Positions 15,358 through 23,238 of a stretch of 23,238 nt of DNA are shown here, piece after piece. The translations under genes were made by a program, and so were the position numbers. Under the pieces are notes generated by a model. It was not told where the DNA came from and did not search any database. It was given only the letters and a program-made list of their open reading frames with translations. How positions within the stretch are numbered: position 1 is the stretch's first letter; every line of letters begins with the position of its first letter. Source of the stretch: JAAXHE01 sp964551635 (lineage in GTDB: Bacteria > Latescibacterota > UBA2968 > GCA-2709665); contig CAZKDZ010000110.1 in assembly GCA_964551635.1 (NCBI GenBank), positions 1-23,238 on the forward strand, in the 5' to 3' direction.

Positions 15358-17514
15358 TCAGAGCTCGATTTCCTGTGTCACCCGGTCTGAGACGGGGATG
15401 TTCCGCCCGGCTACCGTCAGGTGGCGGCCGCCGTGAACGAAGGCCTTCGCCGGACGGCCGTTCCTGTATTCGATGGCAGCGGCGTGTCCCGAGAAGGAGG
15501 TATCTTCAGCGGTGACGGAGACATCCGGAGCGCCGTGAAACACGAGTAGGTGACGGTCTCCGGCGGCAATCTTCAGCGCGCGGGGCAGAACCGGGGATTC
15601 GGCGCGGCCTTCAATCCGGCACTCGAGTGTCGTGACGCTCGCCTCCGGACGGACGCCCTGATACGGCAGCAGGAGGACGTCGAACGGGACTATGGGCTCC
15701 GCGACTCCCCAGCCTCGAAGGGCGATGAAATATCTGTCCGGCCACGGGGCGGCGGGCGGGTCGCCGGAGTAAACGGGGATTTCGCGCACCATTTCCTCCA
15801 GGTAATCGATCCCGCTGAATGCGTATTTGAGCTGTCTGCGGTTCGCGGGGGCAACGAGGATGCCCGCGCGGTCTCCTTCGGCGAAGGCGACCGTATCGTG
15901 CGTGGTGAAGGGGTAGACGCTGTGCAGGTACCAAAGCGCGCTTCTCCTGCGATGCGAGCACGCGACGGCGTCCGAGACAAGGAAACCCCACGGTTTGAAG
16001 AAGAAGATCCGGCGTTCGATCACAACGCCCGCGCTGGCTTCGTACGCGCGGTGCCGGCCGGAGAAGAAATCGCAGGATGCGGCGCTGCCGAATTGAATCT
16101 GCTCGCCGCGGACGTCGGGACGGGCGGAAGGGGCTCCTTCGATAACAATGTGGTTGTGCGCCTGCTCGGAGCGGAAGTACATGTCCCACGGGGCGTCGTA
16201 GGGACCGAACCGCGAAACTTCGGCGGCCAGCGGCACGCCGAAGGCATACAGGTTAACGTCCAGAATGCCCATGTGGCTGTGGCCGCCGGGCCATTGCCCG
16301 TGGTTGACGAGCATGAACGCCTCATCCGGTTCCCATCCCGAGCGCATCACGCAGAATTCGCTGGAATCCAGGCGAACGCTCTCGAAACCGGGTTTTGCCG
16401 GCTCCGGGCCGGTCACGTCCGGCTTGTGGCGGATGGGCCAGAGATACGTCCCGTCTCCGGTGAAGCCGCCCGCCTGTTTGAGGATGCCGGTCCCGTCCAG
16501 AAAGGTGCCGTCGTTGATACCCGGCATTTCGCCGCCGGGGCCGGACATCTTGAGAAACCAGGCGTAGGCATTCGAGGTTCGCTCCCGCCAATCGAGCGTC
16601 GCAGGCACGTGGAGGTCGGGGTTGGCTTCCGCCAGAAGAGTGGCCTCTTCCAGGTGGCGCAGGCAGCCGCTGCCGTAGGAATAGCAGCGTTCGCTGTGGC
16701 CGCCGTCCGCGTAATAGTCCTTCTCCATGTGCTGCTCGAGGTAGTGCGCGCCAACCGAACGGAAGTCGCCGGACTCACGGAGTTCGGGCAACATGAAACC
16801 GATAAGGATCATCGCCGAGATGCCATGCACCTGCCAGTTTCCCTCGCGGTAGCCTTTGGCGTTTTGTTCCATCGTCAGCCACCGGGCCGCGCCCAGGAGC
16901 GACTTGAAGAACAGGCGGCCGTGGTCGGGAGTCACCAGGCGGCCCATTTCCAGGAGCCTGACCGCGTAAAGGAAGTTCACGAACCGGTGGCTTCTTACGG
17001 AGAGACCGAGTTCGTAGAAAACAGGATGCATCCGGCGGGCGCCCGTGATTTCGTGTCTCATGCCGTACCACTGTCGGAATATATCGAGGTAGGCGTCGAT
17101 GTACCGCTCATCGCGCGTGTCAAGGGCGGCCCTGGTAAGACAATCCATCCATCCCAGGTAATGGAAGCCGTACTTGGACTGGTCGCCGAACCAGGCGTTG
17201 AACGCGACCGGCCCGGAGAAGTCGATTTCGACCTGTCCGAATTGCCGGCGTCCCCCGTTGACGATGATGTCCGCCAGATCCGGGTTGGCGGCAACTCTCG
17301 GAGTGAGTTGCTCCACAGAACGCGCAAAGGGATTGACCGGGTTGCTGCGGGAGAGGAAATGCCGCCACCATGCGGCGAACGCCTCATCGCAGCGTTTCGA
17401 ATTCGCCGCGCACAGGACCTCTTCAATCCCGGGATGATCGGGATCCAGGGCTTCGAAGAACGAGGCGTCCGAAATGTGTACGAGTTGATCGGGGAAGTCG
17501 TCGTGATGGAACAT
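15358..17514 (-). CDS. Heparinase II/III-family polysaccharide lyase-like protein
   Basis: This 718-residue protein starts at ATG 17514-17512 behind AGGAGGG (17521-17527). Residues about 100-330 form the alpha-helical toroid with GNWQVHGISAMI (225-236) and ADGGHSERCYSYG (269-281), matching the family's Asn-Trp and Asp-Gly...Tyr motifs. The beta-sandwich portion begins near 385 with FCVMRSGWEPDEAF and the metal/active-site-like GHSHMGILDVNLYAFG (411-426). Family members (PF16889 plus PF07940) cleave uronic-acid polysaccharides such as heparin or alginate by beta-elimination. No signal peptide is visible, which is unusual for a secreted lyase and suggests oligosaccharide processing inside the cell. 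The acetamidase gene sits 24 bases upstream on the same strand, so the pair is probably one operon. Substrate not assignable. Confidence 0.85.
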   Translation of the reverse strand: MFHHDDFPDQLVHISDASFFEALDPDHPGIEEVLCAANSKRCDEAFAAWWRHFLSRSNPVNPFARSVEQLTPRVAANPDLADIIVNGGRRQFGQVEIDFSGPVAFNAWFGDQSKYGFHYLGWMDCLTRAALDTRDERYIDAYLDIFRQWYGMRHEITGARRMHPVFYELGLSVRSHRFVNFLYAVRLLEMGRLVTPDHGRLFFKSLLGAARWLTMEQNAKGYREGNWQVHGISAMILIGFMLPELRESGDFRSVGAHYLEQHMEKDYYADGGHSERCYSYGSGCLRHLEEATLLAEANPDLHVPATLDWRERTSNAYAWFLKMSGPGGEMPGINDGTFLDGTGILKQAGGFTGDGTYLWPIRHKPDVTGPEPAKPGFESVRLDSSEFCVMRSGWEPDEAFMLVNHGQWPGGHSHMGILDVNLYAFGVPLAAEVSRFGPYDAPWDMYFRSEQAHNHIVIEGAPSARPDVRGEQIQFGSAASCDFFSGRHRAYEASAGVVIERRIFFFKPWGFLVSDAVACSHRRRSALWYLHSVYPFTTHDTVAFAEGDRAGILVAPANRRQLKYAFSGIDYLEEMVREIPVYSGDPPAAPWPDRYFIALRGWGVAEPIVPFDVLLLPYQGVRPEASVTTLECRIEGRAESPVLPRALKIAAGDRHLLVFHGAPDVSVTAEDTSFSGHAAAIEYRNGRPAKAFVHGGRHLTVAGRNIPVSDRVTQEIEL

Positions 17515-17538
17515 GAAATGCCCTCCTGAAGACGCATG

Positions 17539-18441
17539 TCAGGGCTGGAAGGGGCGCCCGGTCCTGTTCAGGTCTTTCGTGATGCCGATCTGGCAAGTGA
17601 CGTACGCGTTTTCTTTCCTGAATCCCCGCGTGTTCAGTTGTCCCGCGGCGTACCCCGGCCGCGCGTCGCCGATCGTGCCCACGATCAGGTTGGCATGTTC
17701 CACGGTGGTATCGTAACGGTCCGTGATGAGACCGACCATGTCCGTCCAGGCGATTTTCAACGCTTCTTCCCAGTTGGCGCCCATACCGCTGGTGAGGATC
17801 TCGTCGGCGGTTTCCACAACCGGGCCGCCCGCGGGAAAGCCCGGCGAGCGGTCGAAGCGCAGCGTGAGCGCGGAGTCGATCTCCACGCCGGTGCCGGTGA
17901 GTTCGCCGTCGCCCATGCGGGCGTGGACGTCGCCCACGTAGAAGTGGCCGCCGTACCGTTGCGCGCGGATGTGTACGACACTGCCGGGACAGATGGAATT
18001 GAAATCCATGTTTCCGCCGTGGTTCCAGGGGCCCGTATCCTGGGAGACGGGCGCCAGTTGCATCACGCCGATCATCGGGCGGACCGGGACCACGAAGTCC
18101 GGAGGGAAGTGCAGGAGGCCGTCCTTCACGGGGGCGACCGAACGCAGGCTGCCTCGAAACGGTCCGCCGTTGTTATAGTACCCGTAGGGGCCCACTTCGA
18201 TATCGATGACTTCTATGGAAACCCAGTCGCCGGGTTCAATGCCATCTATTAGAAACGGACCTCCCTGGCGGGAGCCGCGCGGCGTGGTGGTCTCGGGAAT
18301 CACCCCGGGCTTCAGGTCGCCGTCGGCGCCGCCGGGTGTTTCGATAACGAGCGTTTCGCCGAGCTGGATCGTGCCGCGAACCTGGCCGCGTTCGACCGCT
18401 TCGGACCCTGTCAGGTACGGTTTTCGGGTAAATCGGCGCAT
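17539..18441 (-). CDS. Acetamidase/formamidase family protein
   Basis: This 300-residue enzyme is taken from the ATG at 18441-18439, preceded by AGGAGA with 6-base spacing. A longer frame from 18561 adds 40 unlikely Arg/Pro-rich residues. Motifs of the FmdA/AmdA family (PF03069) include TPRGSRQGGPF, GPWNHGGNMDF (137-147) and GDVHARMGDGELTGTGVE (170-187). Family members hydrolyse short amides such as formamide or acetamide to ammonia and the acid, in the cytoplasm. It leads the operon with the heparinase-like gene 24 bases downstream. That pairing suggests release of ammonia from an amide-bearing sugar breakdown product, but this is inference. It is divergent from the amidohydrolase gene at 18664. 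Confidence 0.88.
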   Translation of the reverse strand: MRRFTRKPYLTGSEAVERGQVRGTIQLGETLVIETPGGADGDLKPGVIPETTTPRGSRQGGPFLIDGIEPGDWVSIEVIDIEVGPYGYYNNGGPFRGSLRSVAPVKDGLLHFPPDFVVPVRPMIGVMQLAPVSQDTGPWNHGGNMDFNSICPGSVVHIRAQRYGGHFYVGDVHARMGDGELTGTGVEIDSALTLRFDRSPGFPAGGPVVETADEILTSGMGANWEEALKIAWTDMVGLITDRYDTTVEHANLIVGTIGDARPGYAAGQLNTRGFRKENAYVTCQIGITKDLNRTGRPFQP

Positions 18442-18663
18442 GGGAAATCTCCTGTCCTGAAACCCGGTGACGCATCCGCGGCCATCCTTGCGCGCCCGCG
18501 TCAGGGTGTTCACCGGCGGGCGCCACCGGCAACGCGTTGTCCCCGGCGAAACTGAAATCACACGAAAATCACTTGTTTATCCGTCCCGCGTGAGGCATAA
18601 TAGGGATTGACAATCGGAGCGTCAAGGTCTTGCGGCAGGGTCTTTCGAACAGGAACAGCAGGC

Positions 18664-19443
18664 ATGCGGATCGATGCGCATATGCACGTCGCCGGTCATC
18701 TCGCGTCCGTGGGCTGGCGGGGCAAATGGACCGACGATCGGGTGGTGATCGATGCTGCGGACCGGCTGGAGATCGATCAGCTTTGCTGTTCGATACCGAT
18801 TCAGGGATTGGATAACCGCCGCCCGGACGGCATGCGGGAGGTGAACGACAGCCTCCTGCACGCCATGCGGCGGTTTCCCGGACGCATCCTGGGATATGCG
18901 TTTCTGGATCCACGGTTCCGGAACGAAGCGAAGGATGAAATCGACCGGTGTATTCTGAAGCACGGTATGATGGGCGTGAAGCTCTACAACCAGTGCAGGT
19001 GCTGGGACCCCCTGGTGTTGCCGATTGTGGAGCGGTGCATCGATCTGGGCGTGCCGATTCTCCACCACGGCGGAAAGCAGACGCCCGTGTCCGGCAGGCC
19101 GTGGCAGACGTACCGCTCGGACAGCGGGGATTTTGCCCGGCTGGCGCGACTGTATCCGCAAGTTACCATAATCGAGGGGCATCCGATCGTGGGAGACTGG
19201 GAGTGGGCGATCAAGACACTGCGGCAGGTCCCGAACGTCTACGTGGACACCAGCGGAAGCCTGAACGACGACGGGTTCATCGAGATGGCCGTGCGCGAGT
19301 TGGGGTCGGACCGCGTGCTGTTTGCGACGGATGTGTCGATGGAGGCCGGGGTGGGCAAGGTGCTGGGAGCGGCGATCACGCCGCGGCAGCGCAGGGGAAT
19401 CTTCGGTGAAAATATGAAACGAATAATGCAACAACGAGTGTAA
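18664..19443 (+). CDS. Amidohydrolase 2-family metal-dependent hydrolase
   Basis: This 259-residue protein uses the ATG at 18664 with AGGAAC (18651-18656) 7 bases upstream. An earlier in-frame start at 18607 would put an Arg/Ser-rich tail before the first strand. Metal-site motifs fit PF04909: DAHMH (His6, His8) on strand 1, GVKLYNQ (Lys106), ILHHGGKQ (His134), EGHPIVGDW (His173) and LFATDVSME (Asp223) near the end. The family covers hydrolases and non-oxidative decarboxylases acting on ring or lactone substrates. Substrate unknown. It is divergent from the acetamidase operon, 222 bases away. A TTGACA at 18607-18612 has no clear -10 partner. Confidence 0.85.
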   Translation: MRIDAHMHVAGHLASVGWRGKWTDDRVVIDAADRLEIDQLCCSIPIQGLDNRRPDGMREVNDSLLHAMRRFPGRILGYAFLDPRFRNEAKDEIDRCILKHGMMGVKLYNQCRCWDPLVLPIVERCIDLGVPILHHGGKQTPVSGRPWQTYRSDSGDFARLARLYPQVTIIEGHPIVGDWEWAIKTLRQVPNVYVDTSGSLNDDGFIEMAVRELGSDRVLFATDVSMEAGVGKVLGAAITPRQRRGIFGENMKRIMQQRV

Positions 19444-19461
19444 CTACTGAACACGAAGCGC

Positions 19462-19489
19462 TTGACGGCACTACGTTTTTGTTTATATT
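19462..19489 (+). promoter_or_regulatory. Sigma-70-like promoter for the radical SAM gene
   Basis: TTGACG (19462-19467) and TATATT (19484-19489) are spaced by 16 bases. The start would be near 19496, about 90 bases before the ATG at 19587. An AAGCGCTT palindrome (19456-19463) overlaps the -35 and could be an operator. Confidence 0.5.
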
Positions 19490-19586
19490 CTCTTTGCCTC
19501 TCGCATTGGCCATCCGGTATCGCCGTAACTTTACGTAACACAATGTGGCAACGGGTTCGTTTGGACCATTTTGAAGGGACCTTCAG

Positions 19587-21524
19587 ATGAGTTTTCGCGA
19601 CCGCGTCGTTTCAGGGGCTGCCAACGTCGCCTGGAATGTCTTCCAGAGCGTGAATACCAGGCTCCCCGAGGGTCAGCCATTCCAGCCTGAATGGGCGTCC
19701 GCGCCGCTGTTGAAGAGCTATCAGCGATCCATGCCCACACTCGGTTTTCCGCGTGAAACGGATTCGCTCTGCCCCGATTGCGTGAAGGAGGTCCGGACCG
19801 CCATCATCGAAGGCACCCGGGACATCGGGGAACTCGTACACGGCAATCCCGGGGAGATCAAGGCGCAGATCCTCGAGGAAAACGGATGCATTCTGATGCG
19901 GAAGACGTGCTCGGTCCATGGCCCGTATGAGGACGTGCTCTCAATCGATCCGGAATTTACGCGCATTATAGAAAACCGGTTTCCAGGGCGTGATTACAGC
20001 ACCTGGGGAGACGAGCACGTGCACCGCCACGGTACGTCCAGCATCAAATACGGGCGGGGGGCAGTGCTGACGATCGACCTGACCAACCGCTGCAATATGA
20101 TGTGCAATCCCTGTTTTATGGACGCGAACCAGGTCGGTTACGTCCACGAACTGACCATGGACGACATAAAACGGATCCTGGACGCATCGATTTCGTTTAA
20201 GCCGCGGCGGCAGATGTCGGTACAGTTTTCGGGCGGAGAACCCACGATTTCGCCTCATTTTCTCGACGCGTGCCGGTATGCCAAAGAGGTCGGCTACTGG
20301 TGCGTTCAGGCCGCCACCAACGGGCTTCGCTTCGCCGAAGAACCGGATTTCGCGTTCGAGGCGAAGGCGGCCGGATTCGACATGGCGTACCTGCAGTTCG
20401 ACGGCGTAACCAATGAGGCCAATCAGCACAGGCACATTTCCAATCTGTTCGACGCCAAGCTGCTGGCCATGGAGAACCTCTCCCGCGCCGGTGTCGATAT
20501 CACCCCGGTCACGACCGTTTTAAACTCCATCAACAACGATCAGGTTGGGCCGATTCTCCAGTTCTGCATCGATAACAGCGACAAAGTCGGTTCGATTTCC
20601 TTCCAGCCCGTGTCGTTTACCGGGCGCGACGAGGACATTTCCGACGAGATGCGGCATCGACAGCGCTACACCATTTCCCACCTCGCCCACGATCTCCAGT
20701 CGTGGTCGGGCGGGAAGATCGACGCCCACCGGGATTGGTACCCGCTGGGAGCGGGGACGCTGTTCACCACGCTTGCCGACCATCTGCGCGGGCAGGACGT
20801 TGAGTTCGGGGGACAAACCTGCTCCTGCCATCCCAATTGCGGTTCCGCCGTCCATATTGTCGTGAACGAGAAGACCAGGCAGTGGGCGTCCATTACCCAG
20901 TTCTTCAACCAGGAACAGTTCATGAAGGACATCGAGGTGATGACGGACACAGCGCGCGACCCCGGATGGATCAAGATGCAGGTGGGCATGTCCCTGCTTC
21001 GGAATTTCAACCCGCGGAAAGCGCCGGCCGGGTTCGGCATTCAGGATCTCGCGCGCATACTGGACCGCCGGGTGGGGGGTTCCATCAGCGGCGGCCCCAG
21101 GCCGGACGACAGGCAGTGGCGCATTATGTGGGTGGGCGGAATGTGGTTCCAGGACCTGTGGACCTACGATTTCCGCCGGACTGAAATGTGTGTGATCCCG
21201 TACGGTACCCAGGAAGGCGAAATCTCCTTCTGCGCGTACAACACGGGGGTCGGATGGCGTCAGATCATAGAGAATATGCATATGACCGCCACAACGGCGG
21301 ACTGGTTCAAGACGAAGGGCCGGCACCCCATCTATGCGGGCAACCGCGACATGCCGCTGCCGGGAGCGGAACACTCCCTGCGGGTCCGCGAGACGGAAGA
21401 CGGTGAACTCGAGCTTCCCGTCATAGACGGCAATCACAACGGCAACGGATGCTGCGGCTCCGAAGAGGACGCCATTCGAAAGATCATCGCGGCGCCGGAA
21501 GTACAGGAGCCGGTGTCCTCCTGA
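19587..21524 (+). CDS. Radical SAM protein resembling tetraether lipid synthase (Tes) family
   Basis: This 645-residue protein has SD AAGGGA at 19574-19579. It contains the radical SAM cluster motif CNMMCNPC (Cys169, Cys173, Cys176) and the GGEP loop (216-219). The N-terminus has LCPDC (Cys62, Cys65) and RKTCSVHG (Cys108), a rubredoxin-like pattern. Further cysteines occur as TCSCHPNCG (412, 414, 418), with Cys535 and Cys549 in a GGMWFQDLWTYDF...MC...SFC block. This order of motifs matches archaeal Tes (MJ0619-like), which joins lipid tails by C-C bond formation using auxiliary iron-sulfur clusters. The bacterial substrate could be a lipid or something else; the family is broad. No membrane segment is evident. 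It has its own promoter and a terminator-like hairpin, so it is probably monocistronic. Family assignment is fairly sure, reaction is not. Confidence 0.8.
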   Translation: MSFRDRVVSGAANVAWNVFQSVNTRLPEGQPFQPEWASAPLLKSYQRSMPTLGFPRETDSLCPDCVKEVRTAIIEGTRDIGELVHGNPGEIKAQILEENGCILMRKTCSVHGPYEDVLSIDPEFTRIIENRFPGRDYSTWGDEHVHRHGTSSIKYGRGAVLTIDLTNRCNMMCNPCFMDANQVGYVHELTMDDIKRILDASISFKPRRQMSVQFSGGEPTISPHFLDACRYAKEVGYWCVQAATNGLRFAEEPDFAFEAKAAGFDMAYLQFDGVTNEANQHRHISNLFDAKLLAMENLSRAGVDITPVTTVLNSINNDQVGPILQFCIDNSDKVGSISFQPVSFTGRDEDISDEMRHRQRYTISHLAHDLQSWSGGKIDAHRDWYPLGAGTLFTTLADHLRGQDVEFGGQTCSCHPNCGSAVHIVVNEKTRQWASITQFFNQEQFMKDIEVMTDTARDPGWIKMQVGMSLLRNFNPRKAPAGFGIQDLARILDRRVGGSISGGPRPDDRQWRIMWVGGMWFQDLWTYDFRRTEMCVIPYGTQEGEISFCAYNTGVGWRQIIENMHMTATTADWFKTKGRHPIYAGNRDMPLPGAEHSLRVRETEDGELELPVIDGNHNGNGCCGSEEDAIRKIIAAPEVQEPVSS

Positions 21525-21550
21525 GCGTACCGCCCAAAGACGTGGAACCG

Positions 21551-21580
21551 ATCCGGGCAGAAGTCGTGTCCGGATTTTTT
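21551..21580 (+). terminator. Rho-independent terminator after the radical SAM gene
   Basis: ATCCGG (21551-21556) pairs with CCGGAT (21570-21575), followed directly by a run of T to 21580. It lies 27 bases after the stop at 21524. The 6-bp stem and 13-base loop are modest, hence moderate confidence. Confidence 0.5.
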
Positions 21581-21635
21581 GTGGGCCGGGTGAACGGTTT
21601 CTTTCCCTTGCAGCGCCGGAGTTACGGCAAACGGA

Positions 21636-21664
21636 TTGACAATTCCACCGCATTTGCTTATCAT
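21636..21664 (+). promoter_or_regulatory. Sigma-70-like promoter for trigger factor
   Basis: TTGACA (21636-21641) and TATCAT (21659-21664) are separated by exactly 17 bases. This is a 6/6 and 5/6 match to consensus. Transcription from near 21671 would leave a leader of about 60 bases before the trigger factor ATG. Confidence 0.65.
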
Positions 21665-21729
21665 TTGCGCTTGAATCGTTTTGAGAAATGCACCACGAAC
21701 ATCCACGGGCCGAAAGGATGCCGGACGTC

Positions 21730-23025
21730 ATGAAGGTGACCGTTTCAGAGTCGGACACTTGGCGCAGGACGCTTGAGGTCGAGGTCCCGGACGAAGACGT
21801 GCGCCGGCGATTCGAGACCGCATACAAGAATTACAGTAAATCGTTGAATTTGCCAGGTTTTCGCAGGGGAAAGATACCAGTGAATCTGGTCAAGAAGCGG
21901 TTCGGAAAGGCGATTCAGGGCGAGGTCCTGCAGGAAGTGATGCAGGAGTACTACCGCGAGGCCAGCAGATCGGAGGGATTGACGCCGATCTCGGAGGCCA
22001 CGATCGAAGACGTGGACTACGAAGAGGGGAAGCCGCTGAAGTTCACGGCTTCGGTCGATGTCAAGCCGGAAATTGCCGTTCAGGATTACCGGGGCCTGAG
22101 AACCACCCGCCCCGTATTCGAGGTTGCCGACGCCGATATCGAAGAACAACTCCAGCGCGTCCGGGAACAGAACGCCACGGAGCAGGAAGTCGACCGGCCT
22201 GCCGAGTTGGGCGACGTTGTCGTTGCGGACCTTCAGGAACTCGATGAGAACGGGCTGCCGATTATCGGCCGCAAACAGGAAGAACGCCCTTTTCATATTG
22301 GCGGGAGCAATGCCAACCACGACCTCGACAATCAGCTGGTGGGCATTTCCACGGGCGAAACCCGACAGATTCGGCTGACCCATACGGGGGAAGACGAACA
22401 CGAAGCCCACGCCGGGGGTGCGCAACACCAGGAGGGACGCGAGATCCGCATGATGTTCTCCGCCAGGGAGGTCCGGGAACGCACGCTGCCGGAACTTGAC
22501 GATGAGTTCGCCCGGGACCAGGGTCAGTTCGAGTCCCTTGATGAATTCAGGGCTCAGATTCGGACGGACCTCAAGGCGCAGGCCGATTTCGCCTCGCGGC
22601 GCTACCTTGAAGGCCACATCGTCGACGAGTTGATTCGAAAGAACGCGTTCGATCTCCCGGAGACCATGATTGAGAACGCGCTTGACACGATGGTGGAAGA
22701 TCAGAAGAAGGAACACGAGGGACACGACCACGACATCGACGAAGAGGCGATTCGCCGTGAAAGCCGGGAGGGCACCATTCGCGGGTTGAAGCGTCATCTA
22801 TTATTGGAGGCAATTCAGAAACAGGAAGATCTGGTGGTGGAAGCGGCGGATGTGGACCGCCAGCTCGACGTCATGTCCCGTCGATACAACACGGAACGCG
22901 AGCAACTCCGCCAGATACTCAAGCGTTCGGACCAGATCGAAAGAATCGAGTCCAACCTGCTGATGGAAAAAACGTTCGATTTTCTGATCGAACATGCCGA
23001 AATAGAAGACGTCGAGGCGAAATAG
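21730..23025 (+). CDS. tig: Trigger factor, ribosome-associated chaperone
   Basis: This 431-residue protein begins MKVTVSESDTWRRTLEVEVP. The start at 21730 is chosen over upstream in-frame ATGs (21688, 21718) because it gives the family's usual N-terminus and length (E. coli has 432 residues). AAAGG at 21713-21717 is a rather distant SD. The ribosome-docking motif GFRRGKIP is at 43-50. The FKBP-type prolyl isomerase domain spans about 150-245 and the helical chaperone arms follow to the C-terminus. Two histidine-rich patches are unusual: HTGEDEHEAHAGGAQH (218-233) and EHEGHDHDIDEE (328-339). The protein binds nascent chains at the exit tunnel. tig is commonly followed by clpP and clpX; a strong SD at the window edge would suit a downstream gene. 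Confidence 0.93.
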   Translation: MKVTVSESDTWRRTLEVEVPDEDVRRRFETAYKNYSKSLNLPGFRRGKIPVNLVKKRFGKAIQGEVLQEVMQEYYREASRSEGLTPISEATIEDVDYEEGKPLKFTASVDVKPEIAVQDYRGLRTTRPVFEVADADIEEQLQRVREQNATEQEVDRPAELGDVVVADLQELDENGLPIIGRKQEERPFHIGGSNANHDLDNQLVGISTGETRQIRLTHTGEDEHEAHAGGAQHQEGREIRMMFSAREVRERTLPELDDEFARDQGQFESLDEFRAQIRTDLKAQADFASRRYLEGHIVDELIRKNAFDLPETMIENALDTMVEDQKKEHEGHDHDIDEEAIRRESREGTIRGLKRHLLLEAIQKQEDLVVEAADVDRQLDVMSRRYNTEREQLRQILKRSDQIERIESNLLMEKTFDFLIEHAEIEDVEAK

Positions 23026-23055
23026 GACGGCCCGGCGTTTGGATTCAGGCGAGGA

Positions 23056-23221
23056 TAGAAGCTGTTTTAAAATTACCGGTGAGTTCCCGAGCGCGAGCGA
23101 AAAAGTGGCGGTCAAGGCGGGAAAATCCACCCATATTTGTCTATACGGGTGGGTTTGACCAACGCCGACCGGCGCTTTTGCAGCCGCGCGAAGACCGCTG
23201 GGAATTTTAAGACAGCTTCTA
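23056..23221. mobile_element. Palindromic MITE-like element with TA ends
   Basis: TAGAAGCTGTTTTAAAATT (23056-23074) and its inverted copy at 23203-23221 match at 18 of 19 positions. The 166-base element begins and ends in TA, as for TA-inserting IS630/Tc1-mariner-type elements. The interior folds back: CCACCC (23127-23132) pairs with GGGTGG (23147-23152), extended by A/T pairs, and outer GGTCAAGGCGGG and CGCCGACC-type segments are roughly complementary. No ORF of useful length lies inside, so it is non-autonomous. It sits between tig and the next gene. Confidence 0.65.
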
Positions 23222-23228
23222 AGGAGGG
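23221..23228 (+). promoter_or_regulatory. Strong Shine-Dalgarno for a gene starting beyond the window
   Basis: AAGGAGGG occurs 10 bases before the window end, overlapping the last base of the MITE-like element. No start codon is reached inside the window. clpP is a usual neighbour of tig, but nothing here identifies the gene. Confidence 0.5.
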
Positions 23229-23238
23229 AGAATAGACG

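Noticed and set aside
15550..17529. Long open frame antisense to the heparinase-like gene
   Set aside because: The opposite strand has clear family motifs and a strong SD. The antisense frame is a composition artefact.

Overview
The window reads as chromosomal DNA from an uncultured, GC-rich bacterium. The trigger factor gene near the right end and sigma-70-like promoters support Bacteria. The mix of glycosyl-hydrolase-like paralogs, a heparinase-like lyase, an acetamidase, an isomerase-like TIM barrel and many short intergenic repeats recalls environmental candidate phyla such as Poribacteria or Latescibacterota. That placement is an impression, not something the sequence proves.

Layout. 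(1) 1-3012: a truncated sugar-isomerase-like TIM-barrel gene runs leftward off the edge. A repeat-bearing intergenic region with a good promoter follows, then a glycosyl-hydrolase-like gene (paralog 1) and an HD-domain hydrolase gene. (2) About 3013-11626: an accessory block. A visibly AT-rich pair of overlapping unknown genes (coiled-coil two-TM protein plus small beta-rich protein) comes first. A complete type I restriction-modification operon hsdM-hsdS-hsdR follows on the minus strand. Divergent from hsdM are a YegP/DUF1508-like mini-protein and two small unknown genes. A frame-broken ORF remnant lies at the right junction. (3) 11627-18441: minus-strand catabolic genes, namely glycosyl-hydrolase-like paralogs 2 and 3, then a repeat-rich 636-bp gap, a heparinase II/III-family gene and an acetamidase/formamidase gene. 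(4) 18664-23025: plus-strand amidohydrolase, a large radical SAM protein resembling tetraether lipid synthase (Tes), and trigger factor. (5) 23056-23221: a palindromic MITE-like element with TA ends, directly before a strong ribosome binding site for a gene beyond the window.

Function. The enzymes flanking the accessory block have no visible signal peptides. Together they suggest intracellular processing of imported, probably uronate- or amide-containing sugars, but no substrate can be assigned. The restriction-modification block appears to have landed inside this catabolic neighbourhood, because paralog 1 lies on one side and paralogs 2 and 3 on the other. The observations most worth following are the Tes-like radical SAM enzyme, the uncharacterised AT-rich gene pair beside the restriction system, the Asp-to-Gln change in one glycosyl-hydrolase-like paralog, and the MITE-like element.
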